A DNA stretch of 64,000 nt from Bacillota bacterium (GCA_030611385.1 JAUWPV010000005.1:25061-89060); one strand, 5' to 3'. Shown: positions 56,074 to 64,000, counted from the stretch's first letter. The notes: generated from the sequence alone by a model not told the origin. Translations and numbers: made by a program.

Positions 56074-56427
56074 TTAAATATTATTTTTGGCTACTTCAAC
56101 AAGCTGGGCGAAAGCAGCTTTATCGTTAACAGCCAAATCGGCCAAAACCTTACGGTTAATCTGGACATCGGCTTTTTTCAAACCATTGATGAAACGGCTG
56201 TATGAAATACCGCCGATGCGGGCAGCAGCATTGATCCGGGCAATCCACAGTTTACGAAAATTCCTTTTGCACTGCCTGCGGTCACGGTAAGCATAAGAAA
56301 GTGACTTCATCACTTGCTGGTTAGCTATTCTGAACAGCTTACTCTTCGCACCATAATAACCCTTAGCAAGCTTTAATATTTTTTTTCGCCTTTTTCTGGC
56401 GACATTACCTCTCTTGATGCGAGGCAT
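56074..56427 (-). CDS. rplT: Ribosomal protein bL20
   Basis: 50S assembly protein; in Bacillus it represses its own operon through the infC leader. Length is 117 residues: [51 protein letters not shown]. Last of the infC-rpmI-rplT operon. Confidence 0.98.
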   Translation of the reverse strand: MPRIKRGNVARKRRKKILKLAKGYYGAKSKLFRIANQQVMKSLSYAYRDRRQCKRNFRKLWIARINAAARIGGISYSRFINGLKKADVQINRKVLADLAVNDKAAFAQLVEVAKNNI

Positions 56428-56548
56428 AGCTAATCATCCTCCTAAATATTTACATAATCTTGAATAGTTCACTTTTTTAGCAATAACCCATGGTTCGGTC
56501 TTATACGAATGAATACCCAGACCGGGTTGTCCGGGTATTAGGGTTAAT

Positions 56549-56740
56549 TTAAGGTATTAAGAGCTTGACCCGCTTGGTATCGGCAGGTTTAACTAATGTC
56601 GACTTACGCAACCGCCGTTTGCGACCGGGGCTTTTCTTGCCGAGAAGATGGCTGGCAAAAGCTCGAAATCGTTTGATTTTGCCGCTACCGGTTTTTTTAA
56701 ACCGCTTCGCCGCGCCGCGGTGAGTTTTCATTTTAGGCAT
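56549..56740 (-). CDS. rpmI: Ribosomal protein bL35
   Basis: Sixty-three residues, [25 protein letters not shown] and [14 protein letters not shown], invariant for bL35. The 121-base gap to rplT carries an AATACCC/GGGTATT hairpin (56512-56539) with no U-tract, perhaps an RNA-processing or protection element. Confidence 0.97.
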   Translation of the reverse strand: MPKMKTHRGAAKRFKKTGSGKIKRFRAFASHLLGKKSPGRKRRLRKSTLVKPADTKRVKLLIP

Positions 56741-56761
56741 TATAATAACAACCTTCCTCTA

Positions 56762-57271
56762 CTATGATTTGGGCGACATAATCATAATCATGTTACGCCC
56801 TTCCTGTTTGGCAGGTTTTTCCACAACGCCGAAATCAGCTAAATCTTTAGCCAGCTGTTGGCAGAGGCGCTGGGCGATCTCGGGATGGGTTATCTCCCGG
56901 CCTCGAAACATAAACGTAATTTTAAGCTTGTCACCATTTACTAGAAATTTCTGGCCTCGTTTTACCTTGACATCAAAATCATGTTTGTCGATATTAGGCC
57001 TTAATTTAATTTCTTTAATCGTCGTAACCTTTTGCTTTTTGCGCGCTTCACGATCCTGCTTGCTTTGCTCGTACTTATGTTTTCCATAGTCCATCAGTCG
57101 GCAAACCGGCGGGCGCGCACTTGGCGCAACATTAACCAGATCCACGCTCTTTTCCCGGGCTAATCGTAAAGCCTCGTCTGTCTTCATCACACCAAGTTGA
57201 GTACCGTCAGCATCAATAACCAATACTTCCCGGGCATTAATTTGTTCATTCACGAACAAATTTTTACTAAT
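56762..57271 (-). CDS. infC: Translation initiation factor IF-3 (AUU start)
   Basis: Prevents 50S joining and checks the start codon. The track starts at TTG 57259, but the real start is ATT at 57271. There is an SD GGGGGTG seven bases upstream, and the protein then reads (M)SKNLFVNEQINAREVLVIDADG, as in other infC. An AUU start lets IF-3 repress its own translation (known for E. coli). The rest is a normal 169-residue IF3: N-domain with SARPPVCRLMDYGKHKYEQSK, linker rich in KR, C-domain with VKVKRGQKFLVNGDKLKITFMFRGREI. Confidence 0.95.
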   Translation of the reverse strand: MSKNLFVNEQINAREVLVIDADGTQLGVMKTDEALRLAREKSVDLVNVAPSARPPVCRLMDYGKHKYEQSKQDREARKKQKVTTIKEIKLRPNIDKHDFDVKVKRGQKFLVNGDKLKITFMFRGREITHPEIAQRLCQQLAKDLADFGVVEKPAKQEGRNMIMIMSPKS

Positions 57272-57285
57272 TTTATTTCACCCCC

Positions 57286-57422
57286 AAATAAAATTTAAGA
57301 GCAGGCGCATACCACCTACTCTTAATATCCGTGAGACTTATGGATAAACCCTGGTAGCATCAAAACACCTCAGGGTGAGAAGCGGTGGCTTCTGCTTCAA
57401 GTACCTTTATTTCACCGTATTG
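57286..57422 (-). promoter_or_regulatory. infC-rpmI-rplT leader with attenuator-like hairpins
   Basis: On the minus strand the 150-base leader holds GAAGCAG..CCGCTTC and CCCTG/CAGGG pairings and then an 11-bp hairpin TTAAGAGTAGG/CCTGCTCTTAA (57295-57325) followed by ATTTTATTT just before the SD. The layout fits the L20-type autoregulated leaders of Firmicutes, where L20 binding favours termination. Assignment of the exact L20 site is not possible by eye. Confidence 0.75.
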
Positions 57423-57451
57423 AATATATCAGAATAAAGAGGTTTGGTCAA
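57423..57451 (-). promoter_or_regulatory. Promoter of infC-rpmI-rplT
   Basis: On the minus strand TTGACC (57446-57451), 17-base spacer, TATATT (57423-57428). It overlaps the last codons of thrS, so infC has its own promoter although it follows thrS. Confidence 0.85.
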
Positions 57452-59355
57452 ATAGTTTTTTCGGTGATTTCCTCTTTTAGTTTTTTGATAAAATTCACGA
57501 TCGCATCGGTGCCAAGATCGCCATGATCACGGTGACGTATTGCTACCAATCCGCTGTCTACTTCACGATCGCCGATCACCAGCATATAGGGAATCTTCTT
57601 AACCTGGGCTTCCCTGATCTTATAGCCCATTTTCTCGTTGCGCTGATCGAGAGTGACTCGGAAGCCCTCTCTCTGCAGCTGATCTTGGACACTCTCAGAG
57701 TAGTCGTGGCTTCTCTCGGTTATCGGTATAATTGCTACCTGTACCGGAGCCAGCCAGATTGGAAATGCGCCGCCGTAATGCTCGATCAAAAGCGCCATCA
57801 ACCGTTCCATCGATCCGTAAATGGTCCGATGGACCACCACAGGCCGGTGTTTCCCACCATCTTCCCCGATATAGGTCAAATCGAATTTTTCCGGCATCTG
57901 GAAATCAAGCTGAATGGTCCCACACTGCCAGCTTCGACCAAGACAGTCCTTTAAATGAAAGTCGATTTTCGGACCATAAAAAGCGCCATCCCCTTCATTT
58001 ACGCGAAAATCAACATCTTTATCCTGTAAAACAGATTTCAGGATAGCCGTTGCTTTGTCCCACATCTCGATTCTGCCCATCGCCTTTTCCGGCCTGGTGC
58101 TCAGTTCGACACGGTAATCAAAGCCAAAAACGCGATAGAAGAGATCCATTAGAGCAATGATGCCGGCAACTTCAGCTTCAATCTGTTCTGGGAGCATAAA
58201 TATATGAGCATCGTCCTGAGTGAAACTGCGCACACGCATTAATCCCTGGAGCGTACCGGATAGTTCATGACGGTGCACAATGCCCATCTCAGCAATACGA
58301 CGCGGAAGGTCACGATAACTGTGCATCTTTGAACGGTAAACCAGCATCGCCCCGGGGCAGTTCATCGGCTTGACCGCAAAGTCCTGATCGTCAATCTTTG
58401 TGAAATACATATTCTCGCGGAAATGATCCCAGTGACCGGACTGCTCCCAGAGACTGCGGTTAAGGATCAGTGGAGTCTTGATTTCTTCATAACCGGCCTG
58501 ACGATGTTCATGGCGCCAAAAATCAGTCAGCTCCTGCCAGATAACCATGCCGTTGTTGTGAAGAAATGGAAATCCGGGACCCTCATCATGCAGACTGAAC
58601 AGCTCAAGTTCACGACCAAGCTTACGGTGATCCCGTTTTTTAGCTTCCTCGATCATATTCAGGTAATGCTCGAGACGCTCTTTAGTCGGGAAAGCCGTTC
58701 CGTAGATACGCTGTAGCATCGGGTTGTGTTCATCACCGCGCCAGTATGCACCGGCCAGACCAGTCAACTTAAAAGCCTTGACCATCCCGGTATTAGACAG
58801 GTGTGGACCGGCACAGAGGTCGATGAAATCAGCCTGCTCGTAACAACTGATCACGACATCATCGGGTAGATCATTAATCAGCTCTAATTTATAGTTTTCG
58901 CCCATTTCCCCGAATAACTGCAAAGCTTCAACTCTGCTCATTTCTCGGCGCTTGATCGGCTTTCTCTCTTTAATAATATTTTTCATTTCCTTCTCAATGG
59001 CTGGCAGATCATCGGCAGAAATCGATTGATCAAATTCAATATCATAATAAAAACCGTTTTCGATCGCCGGTCCAATCCCGAGCTTTGCCTTTGGGTAGAG
59101 CCGTTTTACAGCATGAGCCAGAACATGGCTGGCGCTGTGACTGTAAATTCTCGCCCCCGGCGGTGTATCAAAATCTATAAAAGATATCGTGCTATTCTCC
59201 GGCAATGGAAGGCTTAAATCACATTCTTTCCCGTCAACAAGAACAGCGATCAGTTCTTTATTTTCAGCCTTTTTTTCACTTAAAAGATCCATACATGTCG
59301 TACCCCCAGGGTAGACAGCCTCTTCACCATTCTCCATTATCACTTTTATTGACAA
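57448..59355 (-). CDS. thrS: Threonyl-tRNA synthetase
   Basis: Class II synthetase. Length is 635 residues, starting at TTG (GAAGGTG eight bases upstream). The N-terminal TGS domain (1-60) is followed by an editing domain with HSASHVLAHAVKRLYP near 75 and the SAD motif. The catalytic core has MNCPGAMLVYRSKMHSYRDLP near 325, RVRSFTQDDAHIF and FYGPKIDFHLKD near 455; the C-terminal anticodon-binding domain follows. No T-box is seen upstream. Confidence 0.97.
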   Translation of the reverse strand: MSIKVIMENGEEAVYPGGTTCMDLLSEKKAENKELIAVLVDGKECDLSLPLPENSTISFIDFDTPPGARIYSHSASHVLAHAVKRLYPKAKLGIGPAIENGFYYDIEFDQSISADDLPAIEKEMKNIIKERKPIKRREMSRVEALQLFGEMGENYKLELINDLPDDVVISCYEQADFIDLCAGPHLSNTGMVKAFKLTGLAGAYWRGDEHNPMLQRIYGTAFPTKERLEHYLNMIEEAKKRDHRKLGRELELFSLHDEGPGFPFLHNNGMVIWQELTDFWRHEHRQAGYEEIKTPLILNRSLWEQSGHWDHFRENMYFTKIDDQDFAVKPMNCPGAMLVYRSKMHSYRDLPRRIAEMGIVHRHELSGTLQGLMRVRSFTQDDAHIFMLPEQIEAEVAGIIALMDLFYRVFGFDYRVELSTRPEKAMGRIEMWDKATAILKSVLQDKDVDFRVNEGDGAFYGPKIDFHLKDCLGRSWQCGTIQLDFQMPEKFDLTYIGEDGGKHRPVVVHRTIYGSMERLMALLIEHYGGAFPIWLAPVQVAIIPITERSHDYSESVQDQLQREGFRVTLDQRNEKMGYKIREAQVKKIPYMLVIGDREVDSGLVAIRHRDHGDLGTDAIVNFIKKLKEEITEKTI

Positions 59356-59434
59356 GCGTTAAACACCTTCTTTTCACCACTATAATATGAAACTGATTAT
59401 AAATCCTGCCAGTAACCCTGTTAAGACGGATTCG

Positions 59435-60361
59435 TTAACTCTTTAAATTTAAAATACGGGGCAGCAGTTCAATTTCAACCGGGGCCCGCCCCGGCTGTTC
59501 TCCATCGAGATCAATCAGAGCGATATCCCCGGAGGTCACGGTAATTTTTTTGCCCTGTAAGCTGGTGACCAGCGGATGGCTGAGGTGGCTGCCGCTGTAT
59601 ACTCTGGGCAAATTAATCAGCAGATCAAGCTTACTGAAATTACGTAAAATTATAATATCGAAAAGGCCGTCATCGATCACAGCGTTGGGGGCAATACACA
59701 TTCCTCCACCAAAATAGCACCCGTTACCGACTACTATAATTGTTATCGGTTCGTCACAAATTTGCTCTCCATCAACAATTATTCTCATGTTTTTGTTTTT
59801 GTAGAGCAGTAACGTGATTACGGTGCCCCATAAAAACGAAACGAAACCACCGAGAGCTTTACTTGTTCGGTTGACCCGGGCAACAGTATCACCGTCGAGA
59901 CCCAAACCGGCCACATTAATAAAGTAGCGGACTCCCTGTTCACCCTGGCTAGCGGCGTAGGTTATCTTACCAACATCTACAAGCCGTAAAGGGCTTTTAA
60001 GAATATGGCGAATAGCCTCGGCGGCATCAGTGGGGACACCAATAGTCCGACCTAAGTCTCGACCGGTGCCGGTCGAGATAAAACCGACTGCGGCAGTTTT
60101 TCGTACCAGTTCTCCATCAGCGAAAAACCCGTTTGTTACTTCATTGGCCGTGCCATCCCCGCCAACCGAGATAATTAAATCATAGCCTTCTTTTAAATAC
60201 CGGCGAGTGATTTCTGTAGCGTGGCCCTGGGATTCCGTAAACGAGTGAACAAACGACAGACCTTCCTGTTTAAATGAGGCGGCTATCTCCGGCCAGCGTT
60301 TGCCGGTTGCGCCATTAGCTGAAGCCGGATTAACCACTACCGCAGCTCTGGTTGCCTGCAA
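59435..60361 (-). CDS. Diacylglycerol/lipid kinase family protein
   Basis: Phosphorylates diacylglycerol or a related lipid, recycling it to phosphatidate in Gram-positives. Length is 308 residues with VVVNPASANGATGKRWPEI, the nucleotide-binding ISVGGDGTANEVTNGFF near 60 and STGTGRDLGRTIG near 97, and a C-terminal jelly-roll domain. DgkB-like. It lies 79 bases upstream of thrS, in the same direction. The lipid substrate is not defined. Confidence 0.9.
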   Translation of the reverse strand: MQATRAAVVVNPASANGATGKRWPEIAASFKQEGLSFVHSFTESQGHATEITRRYLKEGYDLIISVGGDGTANEVTNGFFADGELVRKTAAVGFISTGTGRDLGRTIGVPTDAAEAIRHILKSPLRLVDVGKITYAASQGEQGVRYFINVAGLGLDGDTVARVNRTSKALGGFVSFLWGTVITLLLYKNKNMRIIVDGEQICDEPITIIVVGNGCYFGGGMCIAPNAVIDDGLFDIIILRNFSKLDLLINLPRVYSGSHLSHPLVTSLQGKKITVTSGDIALIDLDGEQPGRAPVEIELLPRILNLKS

Positions 60362-60494
60362 ATCTTACACCCCTTTTCATGTTGCTTCATTTAATAAGCA
60401 GCTCTGATGCGGCTTAGCAACGATCTATTAAATGGTTTAAGTTCACTGAGCTATTGATTAATTATAGCATAACCAATTGCCAGGCAAATAGCAA

Positions 60495-60527
60495 AATACC
60501 GGGCAATGATCAAGTCTGCCCGGTATT
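60495..60527 (-). terminator. Intrinsic terminator after the arsenic operon
   Basis: Perfect 11-bp stem AATACCGGGCA/TGCCCGGTATT with an 11-base loop, 46 bases past acr3. On the minus strand it runs into TTTTGCTATTT. Confidence 0.85.
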
Positions 60528-60573
60528 GTTCTAATTTGTTCCAGCATTCCCAATGACCAGTTCAAAACACCGA

Positions 60574-61635
60574 TCAGCTGGCCTTTTTCAAAGCAGGAAA
60601 CCATTTACGCGACCGCAGGCAGATCCGAACCAATATCAGCATAATCGGCACTTCAATCAGCACGCCGACTACGGTCGACAGAGCTGCCCCTGAAGTCAGA
60701 CCAAAAATGGTAACCGCGGTGGCAATAGCCACTTCAAAGTGGTTGCTGGCACCAATCATTGAAGAAGGTGCTGCTTCTTCATACGTAAGACCAATAAACT
60801 TCGCTGCAATATAACCAATGGCAAATATAACCAGGGTCTGAATGATTAAAGGTACGGCAATCATACCGACCACCAGCGGTGCTTCAAGAATTACGCTCCC
60901 CTGAAGCATAAAGAGAAAAATAAGGGTTAGTAATAGTGCTACTGTGGATATTGTTCCCATATGTTTTAAAAATACTCTTTCGTACCAATCAATACCACGC
61001 GTCTTGATCAACCGGGTGCGGCTGATGAAGCCTGCGACCAGTGAGACACCTACATAAAGCATGACACTTAAGAATATAGTCATAAAGGGTACATACATAT
61101 CAGCTACGCCAAGTAGAAAATTACCGAGGGGAGCATATAGAACCAGCATGGTCAGCGAGTTGATCGCCACCATCACCAGGGTTAGCCCCATGAAACCACG
61201 CGCCAGGTAGCTCCATACCAGTACCATGGCAGTGCAGGGGGCAATGCCTAACAAGATCATTCCGGCAATGTATTCACCGGCCAGGGTTTCGTCAAGATAA
61301 GGAGCCCAGATCACCCGCATGAACAGCCAGGCCAAGAAATACATGGTGAAAGGTTTAATGGCCCAGTTGACAATCAGAGTTAGTAAAACCGCCTTGGGTG
61401 CTTTGAATGCGTTGACGACTTCCCTGAAATCGATCTGGACCATAATCGGATACATCATCGCAAATAGAAAGATCGCCACAGGAATATTAACCTGGGCCAC
61501 GACCAGAGAATTTAGAAAAAGTGCCGCCCCAGGGAAAGCGGCGCCCAGCCCGATACCTATGAGAATACATAAGGCTACCCAAACACTCAAATATTTGTGG
61601 AAAAAACTAAGTTCGTACTCTTTTTGCGCACTCAT
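60574..61635 (-). CDS. acr3: Arsenite efflux transporter ACR3
   Basis: Exports As(III) (or Sb(III)) across the membrane. 353 residues from ATG 61635; a GTG at 61650 is the alternative. About ten membrane spans. LLGIAPCTAMVLVWSYLARG near 140 carries the essential conserved cysteine, and GASNHFEVAIATAVTIFGL near 300 is diagnostic of ACR3. Last gene of the arsR-trx-permease-acr3 set. Confidence 0.94.
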   Translation of the reverse strand: MSAQKEYELSFFHKYLSVWVALCILIGIGLGAAFPGAALFLNSLVVAQVNIPVAIFLFAMMYPIMVQIDFREVVNAFKAPKAVLLTLIVNWAIKPFTMYFLAWLFMRVIWAPYLDETLAGEYIAGMILLGIAPCTAMVLVWSYLARGFMGLTLVMVAINSLTMLVLYAPLGNFLLGVADMYVPFMTIFLSVMLYVGVSLVAGFISRTRLIKTRGIDWYERVFLKHMGTISTVALLLTLIFLFMLQGSVILEAPLVVGMIAVPLIIQTLVIFAIGYIAAKFIGLTYEEAAPSSMIGASNHFEVAIATAVTIFGLTSGAALSTVVGVLIEVPIMLILVRICLRSRKWFPALKKAS

Positions 61636-61670
61636 AGCTAAACATATCACCCTTTCTTTGATTAGATACT

Positions 61671-62846
61671 TTAATGGACCAGGTTGCCGAAAACCATTCC
61701 TGAAATGGTAGCCATGATTACAACCAGTAAGACAAACGTGGCGGTTTTTTTCGTTCCCAAAACGCTACGGATTACCAGCATATTCGGTAGGCTCAAGGCC
61801 GGCCCAGCCAGCAGCAGTGCCAGGGCAGGACCTTTACCCATTCCAGCACCCAACAAACCCTGCAGGATCGGTATCTCTGTCAAGGTTGCGAAATACATAA
61901 AAGCGCCGACCACTGAAGCAACCATGTTGGCCTGCAGACTGTTACCGCCGACTAAAGCTTCAATATATCGAACCGGAATCAGTCCAGCATCAGTTCCTGG
62001 ACGACCCATCAGCAAACCAGCCATCAGCACACCGAAAAAAAGCAAAGGTAAAATTTGCTTGGCAAAATCCCAGGTTGTGTTTACCCACCGAATACGTTCT
62101 TCCCGGTCAAACCAGTGTTTTACAATATATCCCAGTAAAAGCAGTAAGGCAACGACAACCGCCCATTTCATCTGGTAGAGTGTATTGTAGAAACCTAACG
62201 GCTCCCCCGGCTTGCCCCAAGTGGCGAATATCAGGATCAAAACCAAGGTTAGGAAGAAAAAAATATTCTGGAGTGGATTACGCCTTTCCGCCTCTTCTTC
62301 ACTGATACCAGCCATGGAAGCAGCAAGCCTTTCTTTGTCCTCGCGGCGGAAAATAAAGGCCATCAGTAAGCCGATCACCACGGCAAAAATTACCGCCCCG
62401 ACAGCACGCGCAAGGCCCAGTTCCCAACCGAGCACGCGGGCAGTAAGCACAATCGCTAAAACGTTGATCGCCGGGCCGGAATAGAGAAAAGCAATCGCCG
62501 GGCCGAGGCCGGAACCGCGGCGGTAAATGCCGCAAAACAGGGGGAGCACGGTGCAGGAACAAACAGCCAGAATAGCTCCGGAGATTGAAGCCACTGAGTA
62601 AGCTACCCAGGGTTTAGCCTGGCTTCCGAAGTACTTGATTACTGCCCCTTGCGAAATAAAGTTGGCAATGGCGCCGGCAATAAAGAAGGCCGGGACCAGG
62701 CAGAAAAGGACATGCTCCCGGGCATACTCCTGTAACAGGTAAAAAGCTTCAATAATTGAGGCGCTCACCAACGGACTTTCAAACGGTATAAAATAAGCCG
62801 CCAGAAACACTCCCACGATCAAAATAAGCTTGTGGTATTCCTTCAT
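61671..62846 (-). CDS. Permease with CSC motif (UPF0718/ArsP-like)
   Basis: A 391-residue membrane protein of the permease family that includes ArsP, an exporter of trivalent organoarsenicals. Eight or more spans. AVCSCTVLPLFCGIYRRGSGLGPAIAF near 95 is the family motif, with a central Cys-Ser-Cys that could bind arsenic, followed by FLYSGPAINVLAIVLTAR. A second GAFMYFATLTEIPILQGLLGAGMGKGPALALLLAGPALSLPN is its repeat half. It precedes acr3 by 35 bases. Substrate is inference from context. Confidence 0.9.
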   Translation of the reverse strand: MKEYHKLILIVGVFLAAYFIPFESPLVSASIIEAFYLLQEYAREHVLFCLVPAFFIAGAIANFISQGAVIKYFGSQAKPWVAYSVASISGAILAVCSCTVLPLFCGIYRRGSGLGPAIAFLYSGPAINVLAIVLTARVLGWELGLARAVGAVIFAVVIGLLMAFIFRREDKERLAASMAGISEEEAERRNPLQNIFFFLTLVLILIFATWGKPGEPLGFYNTLYQMKWAVVVALLLLLGYIVKHWFDREERIRWVNTTWDFAKQILPLLFFGVLMAGLLMGRPGTDAGLIPVRYIEALVGGNSLQANMVASVVGAFMYFATLTEIPILQGLLGAGMGKGPALALLLAGPALSLPNMLVIRSVLGTKKTATFVLLVVIMATISGMVFGNLVH

Positions 62847-62916
62847 TACAATTTCATCCCCTTGTCTTGATCAGCCGAAGCGGTAAAAGCCGGTATTGAC
62901 TAACTGATCTTTCGCC

Positions 62917-63156
62917 CTATATTTCTTCCTGGATGAATTTTTTTAACTCGTCCCGCTTGGGAACGCGTCCCGAAACTTTGACCTTCTCGTTGACTATAAG
63001 CGCCGGGGTTATCATCACAGCGTACTGCATAATCTCATCCATCTTGGTAATCTTCTGCACATCCGCCGCAACATTCAGCTCGGCCAGGGCATTGATCACT
63101 TCCTTTTCCATACTCTGGCATTTACTGCAGCCTGTCCCCAATATCTTGATGATCAT
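62917..63156 (-). CDS. Small thioredoxin-like redox protein
   Basis: A 79-residue thioredoxin-fold protein of the MTH895 type. The active site GTGCSKCQSMEKEV carries CxxC near the N-terminus; TPALIVNEKVKVSGRVP has the cis-proline. Such genes often accompany arsenic permeases, perhaps as reductants or metal carriers. It is second in the operon, after arsR. Confidence 0.92.
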   Translation of the reverse strand: MIIKILGTGCSKCQSMEKEVINALAELNVAADVQKITKMDEIMQYAVMITPALIVNEKVKVSGRVPKRDELKKFIQEEI

Positions 63157-63195
63157 ACATAATCACTCCTCTATTTATAATAACGTGAACAGCAG

Positions 63196-63507
63196 TTAGC
63201 ATATACCGATCGCTTTATCGTGCCAGATCTGTCTTGTTATCTTAGCAGACAGTTCTACAATTTCATTAATTCGGGGGTCACTGATCCGGTAGATCACTTT
63301 TAAGCCATCTTTCCGTGATTGCAGCAACCCCTCTTTTTTTAATACGGCCAGATGGCGGGATACATTTGATTGCTCCATAGCAAGCGCGGGAAAGATTTCG
63401 CATACACATCGCTCTCCGGGTTTTAAAAACTCTAATATTTGCAGGCGGGTTGGATGAGCCAGGGCTTTAAAGAAATCTGACTGGGTTTGATGCAGCTGAT
63501 AAGACAT
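63196..63507 (-). CDS. arsR: ArsR-family arsenic-responsive repressor
   Basis: Winged-helix repressor released from DNA by As(III). Length is 103 residues. LAHPTRLQILEFLKPGERCVCEIFPAL holds the CVC metal-binding pair in the DNA-recognition helix, followed by EQSNVSRHLAVLKKEGLLQSRKDGLKVIY. A third cysteine occurs at the C-terminus (GIC). First gene of the operon; see the palindromic promoter upstream. Confidence 0.95.
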   Translation of the reverse strand: MSYQLHQTQSDFFKALAHPTRLQILEFLKPGERCVCEIFPALAMEQSNVSRHLAVLKKEGLLQSRKDGLKVIYRISDPRINEIVELSAKITRQIWHDKAIGIC

Positions 63508-63544
63508 CTGGAACCTCCCTATCGTTAACAGTGGTTACAAAAAA

Positions 63545-63607
63545 GCTACGCTATGCTACTATATGCTTATATATGCATATAGTAGCATAGCGTAGCAAAA
63601 TTATCAA
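63545..63607 (-). promoter_or_regulatory. arsR promoter inside a 22-bp perfect inverted repeat
   Basis: GCTACGCTATGCTACTATATGC (63545-63566) and its exact inverse GCATATAGTAGCATAGCGTAGC (63575-63596) flank an 8-base centre. On the minus strand -35 TTGATA (63602-63607), a 17-base spacer and -10 TACTAT (63579-63584) lie on the same DNA, so ArsR bound to the repeat would block transcription. The arms are unusually long for an ArsR operator. Confidence 0.85.
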
Positions 63608-63683
63608 CGTAATTTCAGAATAATTTATAAGATCACGTTGGGAATACAATGGTGATTTGAAAGTAAAGCACAACAAGGACAGA

Positions 63684-63719
63684 GTTATTAACGTCATTAC
63701 TAGTAATGGCATTAATAAC
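63684..63719. repeat. 36-bp near-perfect palindrome
   Basis: GTTATTAACGTCATTACT is followed at once by AGTAATGGCATTAATAAC, an inverted copy with two mismatches in 18 positions. There is no U-tract on either side. It lies in the gap between the DUF2207-like gene and the ars operon and may be an operator or a transcript hairpin. Confidence 0.75.
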
Positions 63720-63853
63720 CTTGCCCCTGGATCATCAATTTACACGGGTAGAGTACCCCTTTATTTTACAACAAGCTAACAATAAGAATGCAGCGATAGC
63801 AGTTGCTCTGTTTCTTGTTTCTCACTGCCAACTTCTCGCACCTTACTTCCCAT

Positions 63854-64000
63854 CTAGCGGGCACCTCCGCCACCTCCGCCGCCACCGCCGCCACCTCACC
63901 GGAGAAACCACCACCACCGCCGGAACCGGAGGAAGATGCTGAACGAAACGCTGTTTTAAAAGACTGATCCATGGATGATGTCAGGCTGTTAAAACGAACC
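63854..64000 (-). pseudogene. 3' end of a DUF2207-like membrane protein, apparently frameshifted
   Basis: Entering from the right edge, the frame reads SLTSSMDQSFKTAFRSASSSGSGGGGGFSG, matching the C-terminal end of glycine-rich DUF2207/TPM-type membrane proteins. It should then continue as poly-Gly and end GGGAR with a stop at 63854. Instead, after FSG the frame shifts at GGTGAGGTGG (one G fewer than needed) and runs on as EVAAVAAEVAEV to 63766. The poly-Gly frame and stop are present one base off. Only the last tenth of the gene is in the window. Confidence 0.65.

Noticed and set aside
56512-56539. Terminator between rpmI and rplT
   Set aside because: The AATACCC/GGGTATT hairpin lacks a U-tract on the transcribed strand and lies inside an operon.
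63706-63942. Plus-strand ORF of 78 residues with HLRHLRRHRRHL
   Set aside because: Antisense shadow of the Gly-rich tail of the DUF2207-like gene; no ribosome site or homology.
1-64000. CRISPR arrays
   Set aside because: No regularly spaced direct repeats were found; the only tandem repeat is the 12-bp triplet at 15837.
1-64000. tRNA or rRNA genes
   Set aside because: No cloverleaf or rRNA sequence recognised by eye; a tRNAscan-SE run would settle it.

Overview
The window reads as a chromosomal segment of a Gram-positive, spore-forming anaerobe of the Firmicutes/Clostridia. The evidence is CodY, SpoVS, a Phe T-box leader, strong GGAGG ribosome binding sites with frequent GTG/TTG starts, rubredoxin, an ADP-forming acyl-CoA synthetase, and a Firmicute-type housekeeping gene order. 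I cannot name the genus from sequence alone. Almost all genes lie on the minus strand. The plus-strand genes are comM, an RDD membrane protein, a penicillin-binding protein and a small accessory cluster.

Layout. 1-2.4 kb: an acyl-AMP ligase cut by the window edge, with a GNAT-like protein. 2.5-13.6 kb: topA-xerC-hslV-hslU-codY, dprA, a citramalate synthase gene split by a frameshift, a UvrD-type helicase and rubredoxin. 13.8-24.35 kb: comM followed by about 8.9 kb of accessory DNA. This DNA lies between comM and yraN and contains three copies of the comM 3' end (15000-15420, 17023-17423, 24238-24345). Between the first two copies are a mazEF toxin-antitoxin pair and two decayed RAYT-type transposon remnants. 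Between the second and third are a serine-recombinase fragment, a large PHP-nuclease/SMC-like ATPase resembling the single-gene antiphage system Ppl, a conjugation-ATPase fragment, an unrecognised three-gene plus-strand cluster (a winged-helix/PLD-like protein and two membrane proteins) and a headless XRE regulator.

24.3-39.6 kb is the classical translation/secretion/division block on the minus strand: DUF177-rpmF-plsX-acpP, rnc-spoVS-smc-ftsY, ylxM-ffh-rpsP-khpA-rimM-trmD-rplS-lepB-rbgA-rnhB-yraN. 39.7-45.8 kb holds a NusG-II-like protein, ADP-forming acyl-CoA synthetase and a class A PBP. 45.8-59.4 kb holds mutS2-cvpA-zapA-pheT-pheS (T-box), an rRNA methyltransferase, a Ktr/Trk potassium system, and rplT-rpmI-infC (AUU start, structured leader) and thrS. 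59.4-63.6 kb holds a lipid kinase and an arsenic operon (arsR, small thioredoxin, permease, acr3) with a 22-bp perfect inverted repeat over its promoter. The right edge holds the 3' end of a glycine-rich DUF2207-like gene, apparently frameshifted.

The most unusual part is the comM-flanked island. It looks like successive insertions at one chromosomal site that left defence and toxin-antitoxin cargo among decayed mobility genes. The plus-strand trio at 21.5-23.8 kb is the best candidate for something undescribed, although its function is unknown.
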